Of a stretch of 64,000 nucleotides of DNA, positions 43,489-52,110 are shown piece after piece. Below the pieces are notes generated by a model that did no database searches, had not been told where the DNA came from, and saw only the letters and a program-made list of their open reading frames with translations. Made by a program: the position numbers and the translations under genes. Origin of the DNA: DASQFQ01 sp963722815 (lineage in GTDB: Bacteria > Actinomycetota > Thermoleophilia > Solirubrobacterales > Solirubrobacteraceae); NCBI GenBank assembly GCA_963722815.1, contig CAVROM010000003.1:124001-188000 (forward strand), given 5' to 3'. Position 1 is the stretch's first letter. Each line of letters opens with the position of its first letter.

Positions 43489-43764
43489 CTAGGCGACGGG
43501 CGCGAGCGGGCCGGTGGCGGCGACGTCGTCGACGAGCAGCAGGGCGCGCTCCTCGGTCCAGCGACCGGACTCGACGAGGTGGTCGGCGAGGCTGCGGATG
43601 TCGTCGAGCGCGGCGATCACGTGGTCGTCGGGACCCTCGGCGAAGATGAGGATGTCCGCCGCGTCACGGATGCGCTCCTGCTCGGCGGGCAGCAGCTTGA
43701 CCGGCCCGATCTCCTCGAGCGTCTTGACGATGCGGCCGTAGGCCTGGGTGCGTTCGCTGGTCAT
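43489..43764 (-). CDS. small soluble protein of unknown function
   Basis: A 91-residue helical protein (KTLEEIGPVKLLPAEQERI, ILIFAEGPDDHVIAALDDI). It is convergent with the oxidase operon, 4 bp from its end. The upstream region holds CGTTA-n6-TAACG (43787-43802), a possible operator or part of a promoter. No family is recognised. Confidence 0.65.
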   Translation of the reverse strand: MTSERTQAYGRIVKTLEEIGPVKLLPAEQERIRDAADILIFAEGPDDHVIAALDDIRSLADHLVESGRWTEERALLLVDDVAATGPLAPVA

Positions 43765-43895
43765 GGTGCTGGACCTCACTTCCTTGCGTTACCTACTTAA
43801 CGTCAGTCTAGGACCGAGACTTGAGGGTCGAGATGGGGGATCCCTAGGGGACATTCCCAATTGGCGCGGACGCCCCCATACGCCAGCCTTGCCAC

Positions 43896-45047
43896 ATGTC
43901 CGACGCCCCAACCATTCCCCAGTCGCCTCCGCCCGCCGATCCTCCCCCGGTTCCGCGCCGGCTCACCCGTTCCTCCTCCGACAAGGTGCTTGCCGGCGTG
44001 GCCGGCGGGCTCGGCCGCTACTTCGACATCGACCCGATCATCTTCCGGATCGGCTTCGTGGTCCTGACCCTCGCCGGCGGCGCCGGCGTGCTCGCCTACC
44101 TCGCTGCCTGGGTGCTCGTGCCCGAGGACCCGGTGCCGGGGCAGGCCCCGACCGACCGCAGCCGCGCCGCCACGATCGCAGGTGCAGCCGTGCTCGCGCT
44201 GGCCGCGGTCGTGCTGCTCGGCCACGGGCTGTTCTTCCTCGCCCCGCCGTTGATCGCCATCGGGGTGATCGCGATCGTCGGCGTGCTGCTGTGGCGCGCG
44301 GCCGGCGGTGAGCACGGCGGCACCCCGGCCGCCAAGATCGGGCTCGCCCTGCTGCTGATCGTGGTCGCCGCCCTCGGCTTCGTGGCCGTGGCGTTCGGCG
44401 CCGCGCTCGGCGGCGGCGCGGTGATCGCCGGCCTCGTGATCGCGCTCGGCGGCGCGCTCGTCATCTCCTCGTTCCTGGGCGGCCGGCGCTGGCTCGTGCT
44501 GCCCGCGCTGGTGATCGCGATCCCGCTCGGCTTCGTCGCCGCGGCCGGGCTCGACGTCAATGGCGGCGTCGGTGAGCGCGACTACCAGCCGACGACCGTG
44601 GCCGAGCTCGAGGACGGCTACCAGCTCGGCATCGGCCAGCTGCGGCTCGACCTCACGCGGGTCGACCTCCCGCCCGGGCGCACGCCGCTCAAGCTCGACA
44701 TGGGCATCGGCAGCGTCCGCCTGTTCGTGCCCGACGACGTTTGCGTCGCCTCCGACGTCCGCGTCGGCGCCGGCTACGCCCGCGTCCTCGACCGCGACAA
44801 CGGCGGCCTCGACGTCGACTGGCGCCAGAGCCCGGTCGAGGGCGCCGGCGTGAAGCGCCTGGTCATTCACGGCGACGTCGGCATCGGCGAGCTGCAGGTG
44901 GTCAACGACCGGTCGAGCTTCACCGACTGGGAGGGCGACAAGCACGTCGACAACGCCTTCGACCGCAGCTTCGACTTCGGCCGCAACCGGGTCGCCGACC
45001 TCAGCCCCGGCGTCGATTCCAACGCGGCGTGCAAGGAGGCGGCGTGA
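43896..45047 (+). CDS. PspC-domain membrane protein with LiaF-like C-terminus
   Basis: A 383-residue protein. Residues 24-80 are a PspC domain (SSSDKVLAGVAGGLGRYFDI, then FRIGFVVLTLAGGAG). Several further helices (about 85-220) lead to an extracellular C-terminal part of about 150 residues whose repeated strands (GQLRLDLTRVDLP, MGIGSVRLFVPDD) resemble LiaF-type sensors. PspC/LiaF proteins register envelope stress and hold partner kinases in check. It is the first of four genes ending with a histidine kinase and a response regulator. Confidence 0.88.
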   Translation: MSDAPTIPQSPPPADPPPVPRRLTRSSSDKVLAGVAGGLGRYFDIDPIIFRIGFVVLTLAGGAGVLAYLAAWVLVPEDPVPGQAPTDRSRAATIAGAAVLALAAVVLLGHGLFFLAPPLIAIGVIAIVGVLLWRAAGGEHGGTPAAKIGLALLLIVVAALGFVAVAFGAALGGGAVIAGLVIALGGALVISSFLGGRRWLVLPALVIAIPLGFVAAAGLDVNGGVGERDYQPTTVAELEDGYQLGIGQLRLDLTRVDLPPGRTPLKLDMGIGSVRLFVPDDVCVASDVRVGAGYARVLDRDNGGLDVDWRQSPVEGAGVKRLVIHGDVGIGELQVVNDRSSFTDWEGDKHVDNAFDRSFDFGRNRVADLSPGVDSNAACKEAA

Positions 45048-45223
45048 AGCGCTTCGACCCCGCCTCGCTCGCGGCCGGGCTCGCGATCTGCGCGCTCGGC
45101 ACGCTGCTGTTGCTCGACCAGCTCGAGGTGCTCGACCTGCGCTTCGGCTACCTGTGGCCTGCGCTGCTCGCCACCATCGGCTCGATCCTGCTCGCGTTCG
45201 GGCTGACCGGCAAGCGGCGCTGA
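45044..45223 (+). CDS. small two-helix membrane protein (LiaI-like)
   Basis: A 59-residue protein with two membrane helices: one begins after FDPASLAAGL and the other in YLWPALLATIGSILLAFG. This is the LiaI/DUF5668-type pattern found beside LiaF-like proteins. The GTG overlaps the stop of the previous gene (GTGA), so the two are translationally coupled. It probably works with its neighbours in envelope sensing. Confidence 0.75.
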   Translation: MKRFDPASLAAGLAICALGTLLLLDQLEVLDLRFGYLWPALLATIGSILLAFGLTGKRR

Positions 45224-45233
45224 GCTTGTCAAC

Positions 45234-46442
45234 ATGACGGGCATGAGCGCGGCCGCCACGCCACCGCCGCTGCGCCGCGACCGCGGCGACGCCGTGATCG
45301 GCGGCGTCTGCGCCGGGCTCGGGCGGCGGCTGGGCATCGACCCGATCGTCCTGCGCGTCGTGTTCATCGCCGCCACCGCTGCGGGCGGGCTCGGGCTGGT
45401 CGCCTACGGCCTGGCGTGGGCGCTGCTGCCGGCCGAGGGCGACTCCCGCGCGCCCGCCCTGCGGGTGCCCGGCAGTCGCGACTCGTGGAGCGTCGCGACC
45501 GGGATCGGGATGCTCATGTTCGCGGTGCTGCTGCTGTTCCGCCAGTGGGGGCTGTGGGTCGGCGACGCGCTGGTGTGGCCGTTCGTGCTCGCCGCCGCGG
45601 GTGGCGCGCTGATCTGGCGCCAGTCGGCGAGCGCCGCGCAGCCCGCGCCGGAGCCGACCGAGGTCGAGCGCCGGCGCGCTGGCAACAGCGCGCTCGGGCG
45701 CGCGGCGCTGGGCGTCGGGCTGGTGGTCGGCGCCGCGCTCCTCTTCCTCTACTTCAACGACCAGCTGGCCCCCGCCCGAGACATGGTGCTGCCGGTGGTC
45801 GTGGTGCTGGTCGCGGCCACGCTGATCCTCGCGCCGTTCTGGATCCGGCTCGTGCGCGGGCTCGCCGACGAGCGCGCCGAGCGCGTGCGCTCCCAGGAGC
45901 GCGCCGAGCTCGCCGCGCACCTGCACGACTCCGTCCTGCAGACGCTCGCGCTGATGCAGCGCCAGGCCGACAACCCGCGCGACGTCGCGGCGCTCGCCCG
46001 CCGCCAGGAGCGTGAGTTGCGCGCCTGGCTCAACGGCGGCCGCCCGTTCGGCGAGCGCTCGACCTTCAAGGCCGCGCTCGAGCTGGCCGCCGCCGAGGCG
46101 GAGGACGCGCACGGCGTGCCGGTGGACGTCGTCGCGGTCGGCGACGCGCAGCTCGACGACCACGCCGAGGCGGTGGTGGCGGCGGCGCGCGAGGCGATCG
46201 TCAACGCCGCGAAGTTCGGCGAGGGCGCGGCGGTGTCGGTGTTCGCCGAGGTGCGCGACGAGGAGCTCGAGGTGTTCGTGCGCGACCGCGGCCCGGGCTT
46301 CGACCCCGGCGCGGTCCCGGCCGACCGCCGCGGCGTGCGCGAGTCGATCGTCGGCCGCATGGAGCGCCACGGCGGTACCGCGGCGATCCACTCGACGACC
46401 GGCGAGGGCACCGAGGTCGAGCTGCGGATGGCGCGGACATGA
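45234..46442 (+). CDS. PspC-histidine kinase hybrid sensor
   Basis: A 402-residue NarL/DesK-class kinase with a PspC domain in place of a usual sensor (residues 12-68: DAVIGGVCAGLGRRLGIDP, FIAATAAGGLG). Four more membrane segments lie at about 85-205. The phosphoacceptor is His231 in HLHDSVLQTL, and the ATP-binding part has AAREAIVNAAKF and RDRGPGFDP. It probably phosphorylates the response regulator encoded next, with which it overlaps by 4 bp. The ATG at 45243 is also possible. Confidence 0.9.
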   Translation: MTGMSAAATPPPLRRDRGDAVIGGVCAGLGRRLGIDPIVLRVVFIAATAAGGLGLVAYGLAWALLPAEGDSRAPALRVPGSRDSWSVATGIGMLMFAVLLLFRQWGLWVGDALVWPFVLAAAGGALIWRQSASAAQPAPEPTEVERRRAGNSALGRAALGVGLVVGAALLFLYFNDQLAPARDMVLPVVVVLVAATLILAPFWIRLVRGLADERAERVRSQERAELAAHLHDSVLQTLALMQRQADNPRDVAALARRQERELRAWLNGGRPFGERSTFKAALELAAAEAEDAHGVPVDVVAVGDAQLDDHAEAVVAAAREAIVNAAKFGEGAAVSVFAEVRDEELEVFVRDRGPGFDPGAVPADRRGVRESIVGRMERHGGTAAIHSTTGEGTEVELRMART

Positions 46443-47089
46443 GCGACGCGCCGACCGTCGTCATCGTCGACGACCACCAGCTGTTCCGCTCCGGCGTGCG
46501 CGCGGAGCTCGACGGCCTCGTCGAGGTGCTGGGCGACGCCGCCACGGTCGAGGACGCGGTGCGCTGCATCGTCGAGCTCGAGCCCCACGTGGTGCTGCTC
46601 GACGTCCAGATGCCGGGCGGCGGCGGCGTGCAGGTGATCCGCGACGTCGCGCGCAAGCGGCCGGCCCAGCGCTTCCTCGCCCTCTCGGTCTCCGACGCCG
46701 CCGAGGACGTGATCGCGATCATCCGCGCCGGCGCGCGCGGCTACGTCACTAAGACGATCTCCGGGCCCGAGCTGGCCGACGCGGTGCGTCGCGTGGCGGG
46801 CGGCGACGCCGTCTTCTCCCCGCGGCTCGCGGGCTTCGTGCTCGACGCCTTCGCGGGCGGCGACCAGCCGGCCCCGGCCGTCGACGCCGAGCTCGACCAG
46901 CTGACCGCGCGCGAGCGCGAGGTGCTCCAGCACATCGCCCGCGGCTACCTCTACAAAGAGATCGGGGCGAGGCTCCATATCTCCGCGAAAACCGTCGAGG
47001 CGCACGTCTCGGCGGTGCTGCGAAAGCTCCAGCTCTCCAACCGGCACGAGCTCAGCCGGTGGGCCGTTGAGCGCCGTCTCGTGGACTAG
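46439..47089 (+). CDS. NarL/LuxR-family response regulator
   Basis: A 216-residue response regulator. The receiver domain has DD at 11-12, the phosphorylated Asp55 in LLDVQMPG, and the conserved lysine in YVTKTI. The LuxR DNA-binding domain (about 150-210) reads LTAREREVLQHIARG and SAKTVEAHVSAVLRKL. It is the partner of the hybrid kinase. An inverted repeat that could be its binding site follows its stop, upstream of the fibre-like cassette. Confidence 0.92.
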   Translation: MSDAPTVVIVDDHQLFRSGVRAELDGLVEVLGDAATVEDAVRCIVELEPHVVLLDVQMPGGGGVQVIRDVARKRPAQRFLALSVSDAAEDVIAIIRAGARGYVTKTISGPELADAVRRVAGGDAVFSPRLAGFVLDAFAGGDQPAPAVDAELDQLTAREREVLQHIARGYLYKEIGARLHISAKTVEAHVSAVLRKLQLSNRHELSRWAVERRLVD

Positions 47090-47099
47090 TTCACGGTCC

Positions 47100-47132
47100 G
47101 ACGAACGGCCAGACTGGACGAACGTCCTAGTC
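47100..47132. promoter_or_regulatory. repeat-rich site between response regulator and TasA-like gene
   Basis: GACGAACG occurs at 47100-47107 and again at 47117-47124, 17 bp apart. The second copy is inside an inverted repeat: GACT-GGAC (47112-47119), spacer GAAC, GTCC-T-AGTC (47124-47132), with one unpaired T. It lies 11 bp after the response regulator stop and 89 bp before the TasA-like start. It could be a terminator of the sensor operon or an operator for the response regulator. Confidence 0.4.
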
Positions 47133-47220
47133 AGAAAATCAAGAGAAGCGTTCCTTCCCGCCGATAGGGGGCGAGATCCCTCAGGTGTCCCCCCACTGTT
47201 CGAAAGGAACGGAACACAAC

Positions 47221-47775
47221 ATGAAGCGCGTTTCTGCCCTGTGGCAGGCTTCCCCCCGCAAGGTCGTCGGTGCTCTCTTCATCCTGATGCTGGCCGCCAT
47301 GATGGCCGTCGCCTCGGGTGCGAGCTTCACCTCGACCACCCCGAACGTCGGCAACGTCGTCGCTGCCGGTGTCATGAAGATCGACACCGACAAGAACGGT
47401 GGCGCCATCCTCGACATCCACGGCCTCGTGCCGGGTCACAGCGATCACGGCACCGTGACGCTGACCAACTCCGGCGACGCCGCCGGCGTGCTGACGCTGT
47501 CCAAGAGCAACGTCTCGAACAGCGGTCCCGCGCTGTCGTCGAAGCTCGACCTCGTCATCACCGACACGTCTGACGGCTCGACCGTCTACAGCGGCAAGCT
47601 CGGCAACATGAACTCCCGCCCCGCCGGCACGATCGCCGAGGGCGCGACGAAGACGTACGACTTCGCCGTCTCGTTCCCCGACGGCGGCCTGCCCGCCGGC
47701 CCGACCAGCGGTGACAACGCTTACCAGAGCGCCAGCACCTCGGTCGATTACGCCTGGGACGCAGTCAGCCAGTAA
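47221..47775 (+). CDS. TasA/camelysin-like secreted protein
   Basis: A 184-residue exported protein. The long signal region (VVGALFILMLAAMMAVASGA) is followed by SFTSTTPNVGNVVAAG and a beta-sandwich with GLVPGHSDHGTVTLTNSGD, a pattern of TasA and CalY fibre-forming proteins processed by SipW-type peptidases. GAAAGGA lies upstream of the ATG. The stop overlaps the signal peptidase start by 1 bp, so processing enzyme and substrate are translated together. It probably forms a surface-exposed fibre or coat subunit. Confidence 0.85.
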   Translation: MKRVSALWQASPRKVVGALFILMLAAMMAVASGASFTSTTPNVGNVVAAGVMKIDTDKNGGAILDIHGLVPGHSDHGTVTLTNSGDAAGVLTLSKSNVSNSGPALSSKLDLVITDTSDGSTVYSGKLGNMNSRPAGTIAEGATKTYDFAVSFPDGGLPAGPTSGDNAYQSASTSVDYAWDAVSQ

Positions 47776-48341
47776 TGACCCGGTCGTCCGCGACCATCGG
47801 TTCACGAGCCCGCGCGCTGGCCACTTCGGCCGGCCGCGGGCTCATGTCCGTTCTGCTCCTGGCGATCCTGGCCGCGATGGCCATCACGTTCGTCCCGGGG
47901 CTCCTCGGCTACCAGCGCTACGTGCTGGTCGGCCATTCGATGGAGCCGACGATCCACCGCGGATCGCTGGTCTTCGACGAGATCGTGAACGTGTCCGATC
48001 TCCGCAAGGGCGACGTCATCACCTACGTCCCGCCCGGCAACACCGAGCCCGTCACCCACCGCCTCATCTCCCGCAAGACCGGTAAGAAGGGCGGCCCCGT
48101 CTTCCGCACCAAGGGCGACAACAACGCCGTCGCCGACCCGCGCAACTTCCAGCTCAGCAAGCCGAGACAGGCACGCTACGCCTTCTCCGTCCCGTATCTG
48201 GGCTGGCTCTTCATCGCCCTCGGCAACGCCAAGCTGCGGTTCATCCTGCTCGCGATACCGGCGCTGTTGATCGCGCTGTCCATGCTCGCCGGCCTCTGGC
48301 GCGAGGGCGGCCAGCTGGCCGCTCAGCGAGAGGCGGCATGA
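47775..48341 (+). CDS. sipW: SipW/archaeal-type signal peptidase I
   Basis: A 188-residue membrane peptidase of the Ser/His type. One helix (about 24-45) precedes VLVGHSMEPTIHRG (nucleophile Ser55) and the catalytic histidine in PVTHRLIS (His95); GDNNAVADP follows. A second helix (about 155-178) ends the protein. A histidine instead of the lysine general base is what separates SipW/ER-type enzymes from the housekeeping LepB. It sits between two TasA-like genes, which are its probable substrates. Confidence 0.9.
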   Translation: MTRSSATIGSRARALATSAGRGLMSVLLLAILAAMAITFVPGLLGYQRYVLVGHSMEPTIHRGSLVFDEIVNVSDLRKGDVITYVPPGNTEPVTHRLISRKTGKKGGPVFRTKGDNNAVADPRNFQLSKPRQARYAFSVPYLGWLFIALGNAKLRFILLAIPALLIALSMLAGLWREGGQLAAQREAA

Positions 48342-48342
48342 G

Positions 48343-49386
48343 ATGCGCGGGCAAGGGGCGGCCCTCGCGACCATCTTCCTGCTGCTGCTGATCGCCGGTG
48401 TCGCGTCGGCGCTGCCGACCGATCCGAAGCTCGGCCGCATCTCCGCCCAGGGCCCCGTGGGCCTCTCGTCCAGCAAGGCCAACGTCGCGCTGCTGCAGGG
48501 CACCGGCATCAAGCCTGGCGACAGCGTGACCGGCATCATCACGCTCACCAACAAGGGCGACCGCACCGGCAGGCTCGGGCTCTCGATCACCGGCCTGCAC
48601 GACACGCCCGGCCTCTACGGCGGCCGCCTCTCGAGCGTCCTGCGGCTGCGCATCGACGACCTCTCCACCGGCAGCGCGCCCGTCCAGATGGCGCTCGCGA
48701 CGGCCGGCAACATCCCGCTCGCCGACCTCAAGGGCCGCCAGTCCCGCACCTACAAGGTCACCGCGACGTTCCCCGACACCGGCGTGCCGCCCGGCCCGAC
48801 GCTCGGCGACAACGCCCAGCAGGGCTCGAGCGTGGAGGTCGCGATGGCCTGGAACATCAGCGAGAAGGACCCGGTCGCGCCGAGGCCGCCGATCCCGTCC
48901 GCGCCCACCCCCGCGCCCCCGGTGCTCCCCCAGGGCGGCAAGCCGCCCCGACTGGTGGTGCTGCGCGTGCCCGCCCAGAAGGTGGTCACACCGCGCAAGC
49001 TGAAGGTGTGGGTCGCCTGCGAGCTGCGCTGCAAGCTGAAGTTCAGCGCCGCGATCGACAACGCGCCGAAGAAGGCGCGGATGGGCCGCAAGGCCAAGCG
49101 GGCCCGCGTCCTGATGTCGCGGCACGTCTTCAAGGCCATCAAGGTCAAGGGCAAGACCAAGAGGTGGGTCACGCAGAAGCAGATCGGCGGCGCGAAGCGC
49201 TACACGCTGAAGTTCACCAAGCGCGGGCTCAAGCGGCTCAAGAAGCAGCTGCGCGAGAAGCACCGCGCCGGCATCACCGTGACCGTGCGGATGCGCTCGG
49301 TCGCCGGCAACCGCGTCGTGATGCGCCGCATCGTCGTCGTCAAGCGGAAGCACGGCTTCCGCGGCAAGCCCGCCAAGCTGCGCTAG
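48343..49386 (+). CDS. second TasA-like secreted protein with basic C-terminal domain
   Basis: A 347-residue exported protein. After a signal helix (5-23) comes a TasA-like beta-sandwich (about 25-175) containing GIKPGDSVTGIITLTNKGD and FPDTGVPPGPTLGDN. The latter matches FPDGGLPAGPTSGDN in the neighbouring fibre protein, so the two are homologous. A proline-rich hinge (about 185-205) leads to 140 residues crowded with Lys and Arg plus two cysteines. Inference: an anchor or tip subunit linking fibres to the anionic wall. It shares its stop palindrome CTAG with the convergent gene. Confidence 0.8.
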   Translation: MRGQGAALATIFLLLLIAGVASALPTDPKLGRISAQGPVGLSSSKANVALLQGTGIKPGDSVTGIITLTNKGDRTGRLGLSITGLHDTPGLYGGRLSSVLRLRIDDLSTGSAPVQMALATAGNIPLADLKGRQSRTYKVTATFPDTGVPPGPTLGDNAQQGSSVEVAMAWNISEKDPVAPRPPIPSAPTPAPPVLPQGGKPPRLVVLRVPAQKVVTPRKLKVWVACELRCKLKFSAAIDNAPKKARMGRKAKRARVLMSRHVFKAIKVKGKTKRWVTQKQIGGAKRYTLKFTKRGLKRLKKQLREKHRAGITVTVRMRSVAGNRVVMRRIVVVKRKHGFRGKPAKLR

Positions 49387-50963
49387 ACGGCGGTCACCTC
49401 CGCGGGCGCCGGCACCGTGCCGCGCACGAGGTCGGCGGCCTTCTCGGCGATCATGATCGTCGGCGCGTTGGTGTTGCCGCGGGTCACGTTCGGCATCACC
49501 GAGGCGTCGACCACGCGCAGGCCGTCGACGCCCAGGACGCGGAGCTCGGCGTCGACCACTGCTCCCATCGCGCAGGTGGAGGTCGGGTGGTAGATGTCGT
49601 GGCTCTTCTCGCGCACGTGGGCGCGGATCGCCTCGTCGCTGTCGCCGTCCGGGACCTCGTAGGGCGCGCGCTCGCAGCCCTTCAGCGGCGACTGCTCGCG
49701 GATCTCCAGGCACCGCCGGATGCCGGCGATCGTGGCCGCCCAGTCGTCCTCGGTCGTGAGGTAGTTGTGGACGATCCTCGGCTTGTCGGCCGGGTCGGCG
49801 GAGCGCAGCGAGACGCTGCCGCGCGAGGTCGGCCTGACCACGCAGACGCCGTAGGAGTACGCGTGGTCGAACGGGTCGAGCAGCCCCTCGTCAGCGAACA
49901 TCACCGGCGCGAAGTGGAACTGGATATCGGGCGCGTCGAGCCCGTCGCGCGAGCGCCAGAAGCCGCCGGCCTCGGCGATGTTGGAGGTCAGCGGGCCGCG
50001 GCCCTGCGTCTGCAGGAGCGCGACGTTCTCCTCCGTCTCGGCGGTCTCGAGCGTGGTCGGGTCGTCGGTGAACAGGATGATTCCGGCGTTGAGGTGGTCC
50101 TGGAGGTTGCCGCCGACCGCGGGCTGGTCGAGGCGCACGTCGATGCCGAGCGCGGTGAGGTCGTCGGCCGGGCCGATGCCGGAGAGCATCAGCAGCTGTG
50201 GCGACTGGTACGCGCCGGCGCACAGGATCACCTCGCGGGCGGCTGACAGCTCGGTCGGCGTGCCGTCGACCACGGCCTCGACGCCGCTCGCGCGGCTGCC
50301 GTCGAACAGCACGCGCGTCACGAGCGCCATCGGGATGAGCGTCAGGTTTTCGCGCGGCAGCGCGGGGTGCAGGTAGGCGACGGCGGTCGAGCAGCGCATG
50401 CCGTTGCGCTGCGTCAGCTGGTACCGCCCGACGCCGTCCTGCTCGCCGGTGTTGAAGTCGTCGAGCCGGTCGAGGCCGGTGGCCGCGGCGGCCTCGACGA
50501 ACGCGTCGGCCAGCGGGTGCATCGAGTGCGAGTCCGAGACGCTGAGCGGGCCACCGGCGCCGTGGAACTCGGAGCCGCCGCGCTCGTTGTCCTCGGCACG
50601 CTTGAAGTAGGGGAGGACGTCGTCCCAGCCCCAGCCGGGGTTGCCGAGCTCGCGCCACTCGTCGTAGTCGCGGCGGTTGCCGCGGATATAGATCATCGCG
50701 TTGAGCGACGACGAGCCGCCGAGCACGCGGCCGCGCGGGAGGTAGACGTTGCGGCCGTCGAGCGCAGGCTCCGGCTCGGTCGCGAAGTCCCAGTCGAACG
50801 GCGTCTTGTACAGCTGCGAGAACGCCACGGGGATGTGGAGGCCCTCCTCGCTGTCCGGCGGGCCCGCCTCGATGAGGCAGACGGAGGTGTCCGGGTCCTC
50901 GGACAGGCGGTTGGCCAGCACGCAGCCGGCCGAGCCGGCGCCCACGATCACGTAGTCGTACAT
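49383..50963 (-). CDS. GMC-family FAD oxidoreductase (choline dehydrogenase-like)
   Basis: A 526-residue flavoenzyme with the FAD-binding start YVIVGAGSAGCVLANRL, the GMC signature PRGRVLGGSSSLNAMIYIRG, GAYQSPQLLMLSGIGP and the C-terminal active-site part HPTSTCAMG with VTRGNTNAPTIMIAEK. These enzymes oxidise alcohols such as choline or polyethylene glycol. The enzyme probably acts in the cytoplasm. No betaine aldehyde dehydrogenase is nearby, so the substrate remains open. Confidence 0.92.
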   Translation of the reverse strand: MYDYVIVGAGSAGCVLANRLSEDPDTSVCLIEAGPPDSEEGLHIPVAFSQLYKTPFDWDFATEPEPALDGRNVYLPRGRVLGGSSSLNAMIYIRGNRRDYDEWRELGNPGWGWDDVLPYFKRAEDNERGGSEFHGAGGPLSVSDSHSMHPLADAFVEAAAATGLDRLDDFNTGEQDGVGRYQLTQRNGMRCSTAVAYLHPALPRENLTLIPMALVTRVLFDGSRASGVEAVVDGTPTELSAAREVILCAGAYQSPQLLMLSGIGPADDLTALGIDVRLDQPAVGGNLQDHLNAGIILFTDDPTTLETAETEENVALLQTQGRGPLTSNIAEAGGFWRSRDGLDAPDIQFHFAPVMFADEGLLDPFDHAYSYGVCVVRPTSRGSVSLRSADPADKPRIVHNYLTTEDDWAATIAGIRRCLEIREQSPLKGCERAPYEVPDGDSDEAIRAHVREKSHDIYHPTSTCAMGAVVDAELRVLGVDGLRVVDASVMPNVTRGNTNAPTIMIAEKAADLVRGTVPAPAEVTAV

Positions 50964-51041
50964 GCCGCCGATCCTCGCGTGTGCGAGGGGTTCAGCGCAA
51001 GCGATACCCCCCGCTGGGCAGCAAGCTGCCTGGCTTGGCGC

Positions 51042-52079
51042 CTAGCGGCGCGTCAGGACCTGCGCGCCGCCGCCGGGCAGCGGGAGCACGGCGCGGACGC
51101 GGCGGGCCTTGAAGCGCACGACCTTGCTCGTGCCGGCGCGGATCCGGAAGGCCTTCTTGCGGTGTCCGCTGACGAGGCGCCCGATGCAGACGGCGCCCGC
51201 CGGGCCGGAGCAGCGCACGCGGATCCCCTTGGCCGTGCGCTTCCCGAGCGCGATCTTCAGCCGCTTGGTGGTGACGACCGCGAACCCGGAGCAGTCGGGC
51301 TGGAAGCTCGGATCCGCCGCGCCAGGGGAGTCGAGCGCGTCGATCGCCCACTGCAGCGCGACCGGGTCGCCGACGATCGTGACGTGCTCGAACGGGTCGG
51401 CCGGGCAGCGGTCCTGGAGGATCACGTTGGTGGCGTGGTCGCCGGCCAGCGCCTGCGAGCGGTAGGGCGTGACGACCTCGTCGTGCGTGGTCGTGACGGT
51501 CGTGTACCAGGCGGGCCCGGGCGCCTCGGGCGGCGGCTGGTTGACCTTGCGCATGAACGCCGAGCCCGCCTTCTGCTGCGCGCACGCGGTGCACCCGAAC
51601 ACGCCGGCGGGGCCGGCGAGCGGGTTGGTCGTGCCGTGGCTCGAGGGAGCGAGACCGACGACCTCGTCGACGACGCCGAGCAGCCCGCGCCGGACGGTGA
51701 CGTAGCGCGCCAGCATCCCGCCCTGCGAGTGGCCGATCATCGACACCTTGGCCGCGCCGGTCTTCGCCCTCACCATCGCGATGAAGGCGACGAGCTGGTC
51801 GGCGGAGCGGTCGATGTCCCCGGTCCCGCGGTTGCCGTAGTCGAGCGCCCACACGCAGTAGCCGCGCGCCTCGAGCGCGGGTGCGATCGTGTTCCACGAG
51901 ACCGTCATGTCGCCGAACGTTCCGTGCACGAGGATGACCGGATACGGGTGGGCGGCGGCCGGCTTGCAGGCGGGGTTGTTGGCGCCCGGCGGCGGGATGC
52001 CCGGCGCGAGACCCTGAGCGCCGGCCGGAGCCGCGGTCGCGAGGAGGAGCATGAGCGCGAGAGCAAGAGCGAGTCGCAT
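51042..52079 (-). CDS. secreted lipase (LipA/EstA, class 2-like)
   Basis: A 345-residue exported lipase. The signal peptide covers residues 1-21. ILVHGTFGD forms the oxyanion loop, GHSQGGMLARY holds the nucleophile serine, and two CxxC-like pairs suggest disulfides in the extracellular form. The last 90 residues are a separate basic module (TTKRLKIALGKRT, RIRAGTSKVVRFK) like those on other secreted proteins in this window. It should hydrolyse lipids or related esters outside the cell. Confidence 0.85.
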   Translation of the reverse strand: MRLALALALMLLLATAAPAGAQGLAPGIPPPGANNPACKPAAAHPYPVILVHGTFGDMTVSWNTIAPALEARGYCVWALDYGNRGTGDIDRSADQLVAFIAMVRAKTGAAKVSMIGHSQGGMLARYVTVRRGLLGVVDEVVGLAPSSHGTTNPLAGPAGVFGCTACAQQKAGSAFMRKVNQPPPEAPGPAWYTTVTTTHDEVVTPYRSQALAGDHATNVILQDRCPADPFEHVTIVGDPVALQWAIDALDSPGAADPSFQPDCSGFAVVTTKRLKIALGKRTAKGIRVRCSGPAGAVCIGRLVSGHRKKAFRIRAGTSKVVRFKARRVRAVLPLPGGGAQVLTRR

Positions 52080-52110
52080 CGGACCGGTTCATACCCGAAG
52101 ATGCGGTGCG

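Noticed and set aside
43803..46391. 862-codon minus-strand frame
   Set aside because: Shadow of the PspC/kinase operon, with Arg/His/Ala-rich sequence and no motif.
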